61,418 nucleotides of DNA from Hyphomicrobiales bacterium (lineage in GTDB: Bacteria > Pseudomonadota > Alphaproteobacteria > Rhizobiales > Xanthobacteraceae). Positions 7,576 through 20,907 of the stretch are shown in pieces. The notes under the pieces are model-generated. The model was not told the DNA's origin. It did no database searches and saw only the letters and a list, made by a program, of their open reading frames with translations. The position numbers and the translations under genes were made by a program. The stretch's first letter is position 1, and every line of letters starts with the position of its first letter. The stretch covers positions 1 to 61,418 of the forward strand of contig WHTP01000019.1 in NCBI GenBank assembly GCA_009377695.1. Direction: 5' to 3'.

Positions 7576-8151
7576 TCAGGGCTGCTTTGCGGGCGCCTCG
7601 ATGACGACGACACCGGCGTCCGGATCTTCCTTTTCGGCGGCGGCCCGCGCGAACGCAAAGAGCTGCTCGGGTGTAGAGATGCGGCACGTCGTTTCCGGCG
7701 ACTTGATGCAGAAGCGATCCCGTGTGGCGTCGTCCGCATCGCCCTCGGTGATCGGAAGCATCAGGAACGCGCCCTCGGCCACCTTGCGCAACAGGAAATA
7801 GGTTACCGGACGGAGGCCGCGCGGCTTCTGCTTCGGCGACCACTTCGTCGCGCTCTTCCACTGCACCACCAGGTCGCGGCCTTCGAAGGGATGGGCGGTG
7901 AACTCGACCGGCGCGGCCCGCGGCCCCGTCGCCGCGACATAGCGGTCGCGACGCCATTGAAAGTTGTAGCGCAGGACGTTGCGGGCGCCGTCCTTTGGCG
8001 CACTGAAGATGTGCAACCGGCCGCGGTCGCCCAGAATCGACCTGGCGTCACTTAAAATGGGCTCGGTGGAGCTGACGCACGCGCTAGCGACCAGGCAGAG
8101 GAGGGCTGCGAGCAGCGGGGCGAGGGCGTTTCTGCTTCGATTTTGGGTCAT
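7576..8151 (-). CDS. predicted lipoprotein of unknown function
   Basis: A 191-residue protein with an N-terminal signal ending in a lipobox (LVASAC), so the mature protein should be lipid-anchored at Cys. The body has alternating strands (LRYNFQWRRDRYVAAT, DLVVQWKSATKW, VTYFLLRKV) and two later cysteines (FCIKSPETTC) that could form a disulfide. I do not recognise the family. The start at 8151 gives a normal-length leader; a longer form from 8238 is unlikely. It is transcribed divergently from the SGNH gene at 8286 with about 135 bases between them. Confidence 0.7.
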   Translation of the reverse strand: MTQNRSRNALAPLLAALLCLVASACVSSTEPILSDARSILGDRGRLHIFSAPKDGARNVLRYNFQWRRDRYVAATGPRAAPVEFTAHPFEGRDLVVQWKSATKWSPKQKPRGLRPVTYFLLRKVAEGAFLMLPITEGDADDATRDRFCIKSPETTCRISTPEQLFAFARAAAEKEDPDAGVVVIEAPAKQP

Positions 8152-8285
8152 TTTTTCAGAAAAACGGAGGGCTGAGCGGTAGAACCGGATTTTTCTGGCG
8201 GCATCATGTCCGGATTGAACTTTCCGAGCGTGTCGCACGACTAATTATGTATCATTGCCTCCCGGTGGGGGCGGCGGAGGGACTT

Positions 8286-10442
8286 ATGGGTCGGCACTCG
8301 CTGGCGGCGACCGTTTTGGTCGTCACTATCCTCGCTGTCTTTGGTCACACCCCAACACAAGCCCAAGACCTGCAATGGCAGGTCGAGAACCCGTTCCGGT
8401 TCTTCAAGAGCACGCGCTCATTTGCGCTGCACGAGGCCGCCTATCACGCGGCCCGTGGCAAAGGCGACGTGCCGCGCGATGTGGTCTGGCGCACCGAGCG
8501 CCGGCTCAATGATCCTGATTGCCGGGATTCCTCCTCGCCCGACCGGTGCGCCGCGACGGCGGGCAAACGCTACCAGCAGAGCCGCCTCGGCTGGGCCGCG
8601 CAGACGTTGAACGACGTCTGCTACGACCGGAATTCGCGGCCGCGTCGCTATCACCCCACCTGCGAACGCGTGTATTCCTGGGGCCGGGCGCGGGAAGATT
8701 ACGTCCTTCCGGAAGCGCACACCGTCACCATCTGGGTTGCAGCCGACAAGCTTGAGGGCGTCACCGGCGAGTGCACCTGGATGTGGCGCCCGCGCCGTGA
8801 GGGCGGCAAGATCGAGACCAGGAAGCACGCCTGCAGCAACAAGCTCACCATCGCCCGCGTACCTTATTCGCGCGATGCGTCGATATCCGGCGTCTCGGTC
8901 GCGGTCACGCTGCCCAACGGCACTCAGCTTTCTGAACGCGACGTGGTGGTCGAGGATGTCTTCATTGTCGCGTTGGGCGACTCTTTTGCCTCCGGCGAGA
9001 GCAACCCCGACCGCCCGGTGCAGTTCAGCCCGTCGCGGGAAATGGTCTACGACCCGACGCTGCTGCAGGACGAGCTCGCGATGGGGCCGCAGCCCATCCC
9101 ACCGGTGAAGGGTTTTGGACTGTCGTCGAGCAATCCGCAGATCAATCCCAAGGTGTTGCCGCGCCGCCTGATGGAGGACGAACTCGCGGAGCGCTTCCTG
9201 CGGCTGTCGTCGCCGGAATTCCGCGCGGCCTTCGACCGCGCGCAGGCGCAGTGGCTGAGCAACGACTGCCACCGCTCGCAATACGGCTATCCGGTCCGCG
9301 TCGGCCTGCAGCTTGCGCTCGAAAATCGCCACCGCTCGGTGACGTTCGCGACCTTCACCTGCTCCGGTGCCGAGGTTGCGAATGGCCTGTTCCTCGAAAT
9401 GGATCCGCGCCAGGGCTTCAGCGAGCCGAACGGCAGGAAGGTCCGCGCGCAGCTCGATCAGTTAACCGATCTCTTGTGCCGCGGCACGTCGCGCCAGCAG
9501 ACGGATTATACGTTGCCGATGTACGGCGCCGGCAGCACGTCGGTCGCGGTGCAGCGCATCACGATGAACTGGTGTCCACCCGGCCAGCGCAAGCGTCCGA
9601 TCGACGTCGTCTTCATGTCTGTCGGCGGCAATGACGTCGGCTTCGGCGGCCTTGTCGCCTATTCGATGACCGAGAGCGCGTCCGACTTCGCCCCGATTGC
9701 AGCGTGGATCGGCTCGTCGATCCGTTTCAGCCCGCAAGTGTCGCGTGTCTATCTCAATGTGCTCGACGAGCGCATCAAGGCGCTCAAGGACGCGCTGCAT
9801 CAGGGCTTCGGCATCGAACCGTCGCGGGTGCTGCAAACCAGCTACGAGCCGATCCAGTTCGACGAAAACGGCCAGCTCTGCGGCAGCCAGCCGAGGCTTG
9901 GGCTCGACGTGCATCCCGGCCTGCAACTCAATCGCGGACGCCTGAAGGAGACCGCCGACTTCCTCGGCGAGTTCCTGGGGCGGCTCGAATGCATCTCCGG
10001 CAGGGGACGCAATTGCCCCGGCAATCTCGCCACCGGCCCGGGCACCGGCTTTAAGTTGGTCACCGACCATATCCCCGAGTTCACGCGGCGGGGCATGTGC
10101 GCGCGCGATCCGAAGCGCGCGCTTGCGGACGGCATCTACATGCGCGTGCCGCGCCGTCCCGGAGGTGCGGATGAGTTCCGGCCGTATTCACCGGCGGCGA
10201 CGCTGCCCTATGCGCGGCACTGGCGACTGTTCCGCACGCCCAATGACGCGTTCCTGACCGCGCATACGCATCGCGAGGGTGTATCGGCCTTCGACATCCT
10301 GCAACCGGCCTATGCGGGCCTCTACAGCGGTGCGATCCATCCGACCGCGGAGGCGCACGCGATCGTCGCCGACCACGTGGTGCGCCACGCGCGCGGTATC
10401 GTGGACAAGCCGCACACGGCGAGGGCCATCGCGGCGCAGTGA
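8286..10442 (+). CDS. large exported SGNH/GDSL-hydrolase-like protein
   Basis: A 718-residue protein with a signal peptide (residues 1-27, ending AQA). The SGNH hydrolase blocks are visible: block I VALGDSFASGES with nucleophile Ser233, block III SVGGNDVGF, and the terminal block V with SGAIHPTAEAH (His about 685). These enzymes cleave ester or acyl groups from lipids or polysaccharides. The N-terminal 220 residues are cysteine-rich and do not belong to the hydrolase core, and the domain carries long insertions, so it is much larger than typical 200-350-residue members. The ATG at 8286 follows GGCGGAGGGA, a good ribosome binding site. It is convergent with the DUF3298 gene. Confidence 0.75.
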   Translation: MGRHSLAATVLVVTILAVFGHTPTQAQDLQWQVENPFRFFKSTRSFALHEAAYHAARGKGDVPRDVVWRTERRLNDPDCRDSSSPDRCAATAGKRYQQSRLGWAAQTLNDVCYDRNSRPRRYHPTCERVYSWGRAREDYVLPEAHTVTIWVAADKLEGVTGECTWMWRPRREGGKIETRKHACSNKLTIARVPYSRDASISGVSVAVTLPNGTQLSERDVVVEDVFIVALGDSFASGESNPDRPVQFSPSREMVYDPTLLQDELAMGPQPIPPVKGFGLSSSNPQINPKVLPRRLMEDELAERFLRLSSPEFRAAFDRAQAQWLSNDCHRSQYGYPVRVGLQLALENRHRSVTFATFTCSGAEVANGLFLEMDPRQGFSEPNGRKVRAQLDQLTDLLCRGTSRQQTDYTLPMYGAGSTSVAVQRITMNWCPPGQRKRPIDVVFMSVGGNDVGFGGLVAYSMTESASDFAPIAAWIGSSIRFSPQVSRVYLNVLDERIKALKDALHQGFGIEPSRVLQTSYEPIQFDENGQLCGSQPRLGLDVHPGLQLNRGRLKETADFLGEFLGRLECISGRGRNCPGNLATGPGTGFKLVTDHIPEFTRRGMCARDPKRALADGIYMRVPRRPGGADEFRPYSPAATLPYARHWRLFRTPNDAFLTAHTHREGVSAFDILQPAYAGLYSGAIHPTAEAHAIVADHVVRHARGIVDKPHTARAIAAQ

Positions 10443-10460
10443 TCCCGTCTTGAGACGGAG

Positions 10461-10483
10461 GCGCGCCGCGAAATCCGGCGCGC
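10461..10483. terminator. hairpin between convergent genes
   Basis: GCGCGCCG and CGGCGCGC form a perfect 8-bp stem with a 7-base loop in the 64-base gap between the tail-to-tail SGNH and DUF3298 genes. There is no T-tract, so it may act as a transcript-end hairpin rather than a classical terminator. Confidence 0.45.
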
Positions 10484-10506
10484 GACCGCAAACCGCGCCC
10501 CTCGCG

Positions 10507-11328
10507 TCACGGCACGCTGTCGCTTTCGGGACGTTGGCCACCAAAGATCGCGAGCCCTCGCGGCGACAGATACTTCTGGAATGCGGTCCATGGCACGAAA
10601 ACCGTGTACGGGCCTTCGGCGTAGGGACCGACCGCATAGGGCGAATAGTGGAAAGTAAGACCGGCGCTCTTGCCGGCCTCGGTCGACGGCGCGAGCGTGA
10701 TCGGGCCGATCTTGCCCAGCGATGGCGGCACGCCGTCGGCGATGAAGCGATCTTGCTCTGCCAGGCTCTCGGGCGTGAGCTTGTCCTTCGGCACGTCGAC
10801 GTTGATCGCGCCGCGCTTGAGCTTCTCGGCCGCAACCGCAACGCGCGCAAGCTGCGCCAATGCGGTCATGGTCGGCCCGTTGTCAGCGGTCTCGCGGAAG
10901 AACGGCCGGACGCTCACGCGCCGGCGGGTGTTGCGGTCCCACAGGATGGTGTCGACGTAGGAATTTGGATGCGCGCCGCCGGTATTGGTGCCGTCGTGGC
11001 GAACGACGCTGACATAGCGGCCGACCACGGAGCGCAACGTGTAGGAACGTTCGAACGTCCAGCGCCGGCCCGAGCGGAAGAATTCCGGTTCGTCTCGCAT
11101 CGCCTTCGCGGCTTCCGCGCGGTTGCGTTCGGCCCAGCGACGCCCTTCGGCGAGGCTGCTCTCAAACAGGCGGGGAAATTTACGCAGCGCCGGATCGACC
11201 GTCAGGGTGACCTCGACCGCCTTGGTGCTGATCGAGACCTGCGGCTTGGTCTTGGTCTCGGCGTGGACTGAGTTTGCTGCGCCGACAACCACCAGAGTTG
11301 CGAGAAGGACTGCATTGCGGATGCGCAT
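10507..11328 (-). CDS. exported DUF3298/DUF4163 (RsiV/PdaC-like) domain protein
   Basis: A 273-residue protein with a cleavable signal peptide (1-23, ending VHA). The N-terminal part resembles DUF4163. The C-terminal part resembles DUF3298, with GTNTGGAHPNSYVDTILWD, FHYSPYAVGPYAEG and VFVPWTAFQKYL. Such domains occur outside the cytoplasm, for example in the lysozyme-binding part of anti-sigma RsiV and in the deacetylase PdaC. No enzymatic domain is attached here. It begins 20 bases after the methylmalonyl-CoA mutase stop on the same strand, so it is probably cotranscribed with it, although no functional link is evident. Confidence 0.8.
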   Translation of the reverse strand: MRIRNAVLLATLVVVGAANSVHAETKTKPQVSISTKAVEVTLTVDPALRKFPRLFESSLAEGRRWAERNRAEAAKAMRDEPEFFRSGRRWTFERSYTLRSVVGRYVSVVRHDGTNTGGAHPNSYVDTILWDRNTRRRVSVRPFFRETADNGPTMTALAQLARVAVAAEKLKRGAINVDVPKDKLTPESLAEQDRFIADGVPPSLGKIGPITLAPSTEAGKSAGLTFHYSPYAVGPYAEGPYTVFVPWTAFQKYLSPRGLAIFGGQRPESDSVP

Positions 11329-11348
11329 TATTGTTACTCGACCCCTGA

Positions 11349-13526
<2,178 letters not shown>

Positions 13527-13657
13527 GCGCTTGCGCGCCACATTGCCAATTTGTCATCATATCAGATGCGGGTGCGAGGGCATCCGCCGCCACAATACCG
13601 CTTTTGCCAGGCATCAGGGTTTCCTGTCCAAGGTGCCTACAATTCTAACGATCTCCC

Positions 13658-14566
13658 TTGCAGCAGCCGCTCTCCAAACCGCCTCAGCGCAGCGCGGCCG
13701 CCCTCTGGGCGCCGCTCGCCCGGTTCATCGCCGTCGAACAACGCATCGGCGATTGGGCGGGCCAGCGAAAAACCACCGCATTCGCCTACGAGTTCGTGCG
13801 CTTCGGTATCAAGCAGGCCTGGGCCTGCCTGTTCGGCGGCGCGATGGTCGCGCTGATCGTCGGCACCTATCTCTGGTACCCGCGCGATGCGGTGCTCGGC
13901 CGCTACGATTTCATGTTCCTTGCCGCGCTTGCGATCCAGATCGGAATGCTGGCGTTCAAGCTCGAGACGCTGGAGGAGGCGAAGGTCATTCTCGTCTACC
14001 ACGTCGTCGGCACCGTCATGGAGGTGTTTAAGACCGACGTCGGCTCCTGGATTTATCCCGAGGCCAGCATCTTCCGTATCGGCGGCGTCCCGTTGTTTTC
14101 CGGCTTCATGTATGCCGCGATAGGCAGCTACATCGCGCGCTGCTGGCGGCTGTTCGATTTCCGCTTCCTCAATCATCCTCCGCTCTGGTCTGTCTATCTG
14201 CTCGCCTTGGCGATCTATGTGAACTTCTACGCCCATCACTACACCTACGACATCCGCTATCTCTTGTTCGCGGCGGCTGCGCTGATCTTCGGCCGCACCT
14301 GGATCTACTACAAGATCTGGCATGTGCATCGCCGCATGCCATTGCTGATCGGGCTCGGCCTCGTCGCCGTCTTCGTCTGGATCGCCGAGAATCTTGGCAC
14401 CGTCACCCGGACCTGGCTCTACCCGCATCAGGCGCTCGGCTGGTCCGCGGTCTCGTTCGGCAAGCTCGGATCGTGGTTCCTGCTGTTGATCATCAGCTAC
14501 GCGCTTGTCGCCGCCATTAACCGGCCGGTCGCGGTCTCGGCTGGCGACGGCATCAAATCAGCCTGA
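13658..14566 (+). CDS. DUF817-family integral membrane protein
   Basis: A 302-residue polytopic protein with about eight hydrophobic segments (for example ACLFGGAMVALIVGTYLWY and LPLLIGLGLVAVFVWIAE-type helices). The DUF817 hallmarks are present: KLETLEEAKVILVYHVVGT, EVFKTDVGSW and GGVPLFSGFMYAAIGSY. Function is not established. The proposed start is a TTG at 13658 because no ATG or GTG gives the family-length N terminus; this is uncertain. It is separated by about 100 bases from the Rieske oxygenase downstream, and a GAGACC/GGTCTC hairpin lies at its end. Confidence 0.8.
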   Translation: MQQPLSKPPQRSAAALWAPLARFIAVEQRIGDWAGQRKTTAFAYEFVRFGIKQAWACLFGGAMVALIVGTYLWYPRDAVLGRYDFMFLAALAIQIGMLAFKLETLEEAKVILVYHVVGTVMEVFKTDVGSWIYPEASIFRIGGVPLFSGFMYAAIGSYIARCWRLFDFRFLNHPPLWSVYLLALAIYVNFYAHHYTYDIRYLLFAAAALIFGRTWIYYKIWHVHRRMPLLIGLGLVAVFVWIAENLGTVTRTWLYPHQALGWSAVSFGKLGSWFLLLIISYALVAAINRPVAVSAGDGIKSA

Positions 14567-14662
14567 GACCGGCGGTCTCGCAAGCGCGGCCCGCAAGACT
14601 TATGTAATATCGGCTTTGCGGTTCCTTAATTCACGCGGACGCTGGCCGTTGGAACGACAGCC

Positions 14663-15853
14663 ATGAATGAAAGTTCGCCGCCCAACAAGCAATTTGCCGG
14701 CGCCAACGCGGACCCGGACGAGTTCCTGAGCCTGCCGGCTTGGCTCTATCGTGATGACGAGTTCTTTGCGCACGAGGCCGAGCGGGTGTTCCGGCCATCG
14801 TGGCAGGTGGTCTGCCATGTCAACGATATCCCGCAGCCGGGCGACTATCACACTTTTGATTTCCTCAACGAGGCGATCATCGTCATCCGCGGTGATGACG
14901 GCGTGGTGCGCGCATTCCACAATGTCTGCCGGCATCGCGCATCGCGGCTGGTCGACGGGCCATCGGGGCATTGCAATGTGCGGCTGACCTGCCGCTACCA
15001 TGCGTGGAGTTACGACTTGCGCGGACGGCTTGCGGGCATTCCGTTCCGCGACACCTTCGTCGAGCTCGATCCGGCGGAGCATGGGCTCAAGCCGGTCGAG
15101 CACGAGATTTACCACGGCTTCATCTTCGTCCGGCTTGCGAGCCATGGGCCGTCGGTCGCCGAGATGATGGCGCCGTACGAGCACGAGATCGCGCCGTACC
15201 GCATGGGCGAGCTGGTGCCGCTCGGCCGTGTGACGCTGCGGCCGCGTCCGGTGAACTGGAAGCAGATCGCCGACAATTATTCCGACTCGCTCCACATCAA
15301 TGTTGCGCATCCCGGCCTGACGCGTCTGTTCGGCCGCGGCTACGGAATCGAGGCGCGCGAGTGGGTAGACAAGATGTGGGGCTATTTGCGCGAGCAGCCG
15401 TCGGCCAACCGCTCCGAGCGGATGTATCAGCAAGTTCTGCCGTCGGTGCCGCATTTACCGGCGGACCGTCAGCGGCTGTGGGTCTATTTCAAGCTCTGGC
15501 CCAATGTCGCCTTCGACATCTATCCCGACCAGATCGATTTCATGCAGTTCCTGCCGCTCACGGCGACCACGACGATGATCCGGGAGATCGCTTATGTGCA
15601 TCCCGACGCGCGGCGCGAGATGAAGGTGGCGCGCTATCTCAACTGGCGCATCAACCGGCAGGTCAACAAGGAAGACACTGCGCTGATCAACAGCGTTCAG
15701 CAGGGCATGGCGTCGTCGAGCTATGACGTCGGTCCGCTGGGTTCGACGGAAGTGTGCCTGCGCAGCTTCGCGCGCAAGTACCGCGGCCTGATGCCGGTGA
15801 CACGCGAGCGCAAGTCGCCGCCATCCGGGTGGAGCAGGCAGTGCCACGAGTGA
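14663..15853 (+). CDS. Rieske-type ring-hydroxylating oxygenase, alpha subunit
   Basis: A 396-residue non-haem iron oxygenase component. The Rieske [2Fe-2S] ligands are Cys89, His91, Cys110 and His113 (VCRHRAS and CRYHAW). The mononuclear iron site has DNYSDSLHINVAHPGL with His211 and His216. The family hydroxylates aromatic rings, demethylates methylamines or acts on choline-like substrates; the substrate cannot be chosen here. No reductase or beta subunit gene is adjacent, so electrons must come from elsewhere. The extreme C terminus (about the last 15 residues) is Ser/Arg-rich and may be altered by the repeat that follows at 15870. Confidence 0.88.
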   Translation: MNESSPPNKQFAGANADPDEFLSLPAWLYRDDEFFAHEAERVFRPSWQVVCHVNDIPQPGDYHTFDFLNEAIIVIRGDDGVVRAFHNVCRHRASRLVDGPSGHCNVRLTCRYHAWSYDLRGRLAGIPFRDTFVELDPAEHGLKPVEHEIYHGFIFVRLASHGPSVAEMMAPYEHEIAPYRMGELVPLGRVTLRPRPVNWKQIADNYSDSLHINVAHPGLTRLFGRGYGIEAREWVDKMWGYLREQPSANRSERMYQQVLPSVPHLPADRQRLWVYFKLWPNVAFDIYPDQIDFMQFLPLTATTTMIREIAYVHPDARREMKVARYLNWRINRQVNKEDTALINSVQQGMASSSYDVGPLGSTEVCLRSFARKYRGLMPVTRERKSPPSGWSRQCHE

Positions 15854-15869
15854 GGCGCGCATGATTGTG

Positions 15870-16020
15870 CCTTCTCCCCTTGCGGGAGAGAGCGACACGC
15901 TCGTGCAACGCAAAGAATTGGGTGAGGGGTGCTTATTGCGTGCGCGCCCCGCGCGCAACCCCTCACCTAACTGTCTTCGTTGCAACATTGTGATGCCCTC
16001 TCCCTCGAGGGGAGAGCGAC
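15870..16020. repeat. C-rich intergenic palindrome, family R1
   Basis: CTTCTCCCCTTGCGGGAGAG at 15871-15890 and a CTCTCCCTCGAGGGGAGAG-type arm near 15999-16017 flank an inverted pair GGGTGAGGGGT / ACCCCTCACC. The result is a compound palindrome about 150 bases long. Similar elements lie at 29288 and 38381. It directly abuts the left side of the IS110 element. Confidence 0.65.
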
Positions 16021-16031
16021 TGTCTTGGAAG

Positions 16032-18223
<2,192 letters not shown>

Positions 18224-18325
18224 TTGAGTTCTCCTCCCTGGAGACAGAATTGCGAGCGCGGGACGGGTGCGGCTAGCGTCCCGATTCTGAAGTTCATAAG
18301 ATATCGCAGCGGCCTCTTATACGAA

Positions 18326-18438
18326 CTTCGGAATCGACGGACACTAGCAACCCTTTGAATCGAGTGTGGCTTTGGTTCAGAAGTCCGCATGTCGAACCCG
18401 CCGCGAGAATGATGCGGACTTCTGAACCGCCACACTGG
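18326..18438. repeat. palindrome family R4, full copy
   Basis: Inner arms GGTTCAGAAGTCCGCAT (18374-18390) and ATGCGGACTTCTGAACC (18412-18428) are a perfect 17-bp inverted repeat, flanked by outer arms GTGTGGC and GCCACAC. A CTTCGGAATCGACGGACAC module adjoins at 18326. The copy at 55604-55713 matches in the opposite orientation. It fills most of the 312-base gap 18224-18535, where I see no gene. Confidence 0.8.
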
Positions 18439-18535
18439 TATCACCTTATCTTGCCATATGGCCGCATGGTGCAAAAGCACGCAGGGGTCGCTGCGGCAAC
18501 AAGGCTCAGTCTCGTTGGTTAATCGCTTCCGCCGT

Positions 18536-18735
18536 CTATTTGCGCTTCGCGGTGAGGGCCTTTTCGTAGCGGCGCGCCAGTTCGATGGCGTTTAGGGCGT
18601 ACTGCGTGCAGGCCGTGCGGTCGCCGTAGACCAAATTGAGGTCGGTCGCGCCGGTCTTCTTGTATGCTTCCCGGAACGCCGGCGAGGCATGCGCCTCTCG
18701 GGACGTCCGCTCCAGCAATGCGAATTGTAGCCGCG
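18536..18735 (-). pseudogene. remnant of a Bug gene (C-terminal 60 residues)
   Basis: The frame encodes a segment starting LQFALLERTSREAHASP and ending KALTAKRK that aligns with the last part of the intact Bug at 17189-18223 ([17 protein letters not shown] ... GALTAKRG). The rest of the gene is missing. The DNA is clearly diverged from the neighbour, so this is an old paralogue cut by deletion rather than a fresh duplication. The break lies close to the stop of the LLM monooxygenase gene upstream. Confidence 0.75.
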
Positions 18736-18789
18736 AAAGCATGGCATTCGCGGACCCAACCTGACAGTCGTCGCCCCCGAACGCACAGC

Positions 18790-19968
18790 TTACTCCGCCA
18801 ACGCCGGCTCCGGCGTCCTCGATGCGACCGCCGGAGGCAAATCCATGATCCGCGGATACACCTCTTTCGCAAACAGGGTCATGCTGCGGACCGTGCGCTG
18901 GTGATCGAGATGGCCGGCCTGCTGCATCATCAGGAGATGATCGAAACCGCCCACCTGATCGTAGAACTTGCGGATGCGCGCCGTGACCTTGTCGGGCGTG
19001 CCGGCGATCAGGATGCCTTGCTCCATCATGTAGTCGAGCCCCTGCTGACGCACGGCCTCGGTACGACCGGCGAACTTGCCCTGCAGCGCTTGAACATTGA
19101 GCGCGATCGAGGCGTAGCCGGGCGGGTTCTTGAACTGCGGCTCGGTCTTGTTGGAGCGGATGTACCAGAGCAGCTCCTGTGCGCCTTGTTCCGCTTCGGT
19201 GTCGGAATCGGCGGTGAAGACCAGCGGCAGGAACGCGGTGCCGCCCTGGTGCGGCACGCCGGCATCGACGTAGTGCTTGCGGTACTCATCGAACAGGCTG
19301 CGCGTGTTCTCGTAAGGCTGCAGGAAAGTGGCGAAGGTGAAGCCGTGCTGCGCGACCTTGCGCACGTTCTCGCGGTCGGTCGAGCCGGTGATCCAGACCG
19401 GCGGATGCGGCTGCTGGTAAGGGCGCGGCCAGATGTTGACCGCGCGCTTGTGCCAAAAGCGGCCTTCGTAATTGAACGGCCCGTCGTGCGTCGTCCATGC
19501 GCGCATCGCGAGGTCGATGCCCTCCCACAGCCGGTCGTTGGTCAACGTCGGGTTGCTGTTGGCGGGATTGATCTCGGTCGGCACGCCACGCACGAAGCCA
19601 ACATCCAGGCGACCCCGTGAAATACAATCGATCATCGCCATCTCTTCCGCGATGCGCACGGGCTCGCCGCGATTGGCGACCGGATTGCCGAGGATCAGGA
19701 TGCGTGCCTTTGTGGTCTGGCGGGCGAGGATCGCCGCTGGCAGCGGTACGCACGAGTCGAGGCAGCTTGCCGAGGCATGGTGCTCGTTGAGCATGATGTC
19801 GAGGCCGAGCTCGTCGGCGATGCAGTGCTCGTCGAGATAACGGTTGTAGAGATCGGCGCCGATCTTCGGATCGAACAGGCGGCTCGGGATCGTCACGCGC
19901 GTGTTCTTGAGCTCATCGAACGGCGGGATGTTCGGATAGGGCATTTCGGTGAAGTGCCACGCTCGCAT
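18790..19968 (-). CDS. LLM-class flavin-dependent monooxygenase
   Basis: A 392-residue bacterial-luciferase-like protein that should use reduced FMN (or F420) and oxygen. Family features: LGLDIMLNEHHASASC near the N terminus, RILILGNPVANRGEPVRIAEEMAMID, GRLDVGFVRGVP, and HPPVWITGSTDREN. It starts after a GGAGGA site and lies 23 bases downstream of an alpha/beta-hydrolase gene on the same strand, which itself follows another flavin monooxygenase, so the three are likely one operon. The substrate is unknown. Confidence 0.87.
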   Translation of the reverse strand: MRAWHFTEMPYPNIPPFDELKNTRVTIPSRLFDPKIGADLYNRYLDEHCIADELGLDIMLNEHHASASCLDSCVPLPAAILARQTTKARILILGNPVANRGEPVRIAEEMAMIDCISRGRLDVGFVRGVPTEINPANSNPTLTNDRLWEGIDLAMRAWTTHDGPFNYEGRFWHKRAVNIWPRPYQQPHPPVWITGSTDRENVRKVAQHGFTFATFLQPYENTRSLFDEYRKHYVDAGVPHQGGTAFLPLVFTADSDTEAEQGAQELLWYIRSNKTEPQFKNPPGYASIALNVQALQGKFAGRTEAVRQQGLDYMMEQGILIAGTPDKVTARIRKFYDQVGGFDHLLMMQQAGHLDHQRTVRSMTLFAKEVYPRIMDLPPAVASRTPEPALAE

Positions 19969-19991
19969 TCGTCGTTCCTCCGGGCCCGATC

Positions 19992-20789
19992 CTATCCCAA
20001 AAACTTGCGCAGCTCTGCGAGAAACGCCTGCGGCTGCTCGATATGCGGTGAGTGGCCGGCCTGCGGGATCACCGCCAGTTGCGCGTTTGGGATCAGCTTG
20101 CGATAAGCCTCGCCGTATTTCGGCGTGATGATGCCGTCATTCTCACCCCAGATCAGCAGCGTCGGCGCCTTGATGCGGTGCAGCCGGTGCTTGAGCTTGG
20201 GATTGTGCAGGTAGGGTTCCCAGCCGAAGCGCGTGAAGCTCTCGGTGTTGCGCGCGACAATCGTCAGCTTGTCTTCCGGCATCACCTTGAAGTCGCGCTT
20301 GCCCTTGGCGGTATCGTACCACTTCAGCGCCATCACCTCGTCCGGGCTGAGCAGCCAGACGTCCTGGATGTCGCGTTCGGTCGGCTTGCCGGTCTTGATC
20401 CCATACGGATCGACCAGAACCAGCTTGGAGATGAATCCGTCGTCCTTGGAGGCCATCTCGGCGGCGATCCAGCCGCCGAACGAAAAGCCGATGACCGGGA
20501 CGTTGTTCAGGCCGAATTCGTCGACGACGTCGAGCATCATATAGGCGATGTCATCGGGACCGGTGATCCAGTCCGGCCGGGTCGATCGGCCGAAGCCCGG
20601 CGGCGAGGAGATGAAGACCTCGTAAGACTTGGCGAGCTCATCGAGGAACGCCGCCTCGGCCTCTAGCGCTTCTTCGCCCGGGATGAGCAGGAGCGGCGGC
20701 CCGCTTCCCCGCCGCACGATCTCGAGCTTGAGATCCTCGGATGGTCCGATCTGATGGATGTCCTGCCGTTTGTGTTCCTGCACCTGCAC
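19992..20789 (-). CDS. alpha/beta-fold hydrolase
   Basis: A 265-residue single-domain hydrolase with nucleophile elbow GFSFGG (Ser103), acid Asp218 (WGENDGI) and base His246 (QAGHSPH). The oxyanion strand is LLLIPGEE, differing from the common HG motif. Such proteins cleave esters, lactones, C-C bonds or epoxides. It is placed between two flavin monooxygenase genes, which suggests hydrolysis of an ester or lactone formed by oxygen insertion (inference). The GTG start at 20789 has a weak ribosome binding site; GTG at 20783 is equally possible. Confidence 0.85.
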   Translation of the reverse strand: MQVQEHKRQDIHQIGPSEDLKLEIVRRGSGPPLLLIPGEEALEAEAAFLDELAKSYEVFISSPPGFGRSTRPDWITGPDDIAYMMLDVVDEFGLNNVPVIGFSFGGWIAAEMASKDDGFISKLVLVDPYGIKTGKPTERDIQDVWLLSPDEVMALKWYDTAKGKRDFKVMPEDKLTIVARNTESFTRFGWEPYLHNPKLKHRLHRIKAPTLLIWGENDGIITPKYGEAYRKLIPNAQLAVIPQAGHSPHIEQPQAFLAELRKFLG

Positions 20790-20907
20790 GCTCTTTTGTT
20801 ATTCGCCGCAGACTTTAAGCAGCGGAGCAATGCTTGTCGAATCCGCGCGTTCGCTCAGGCGGAACGCGCGGTGCGAATCGTTGCTGCGGCGAGACGAAGA
20901 AGCACTG

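Noticed and set aside
15870..16020. A CRISPR-like or short-repeat array next to the IS110 element
   Set aside because: The arms are an inverted pair, not direct repeats with spacers, and there are only two units.
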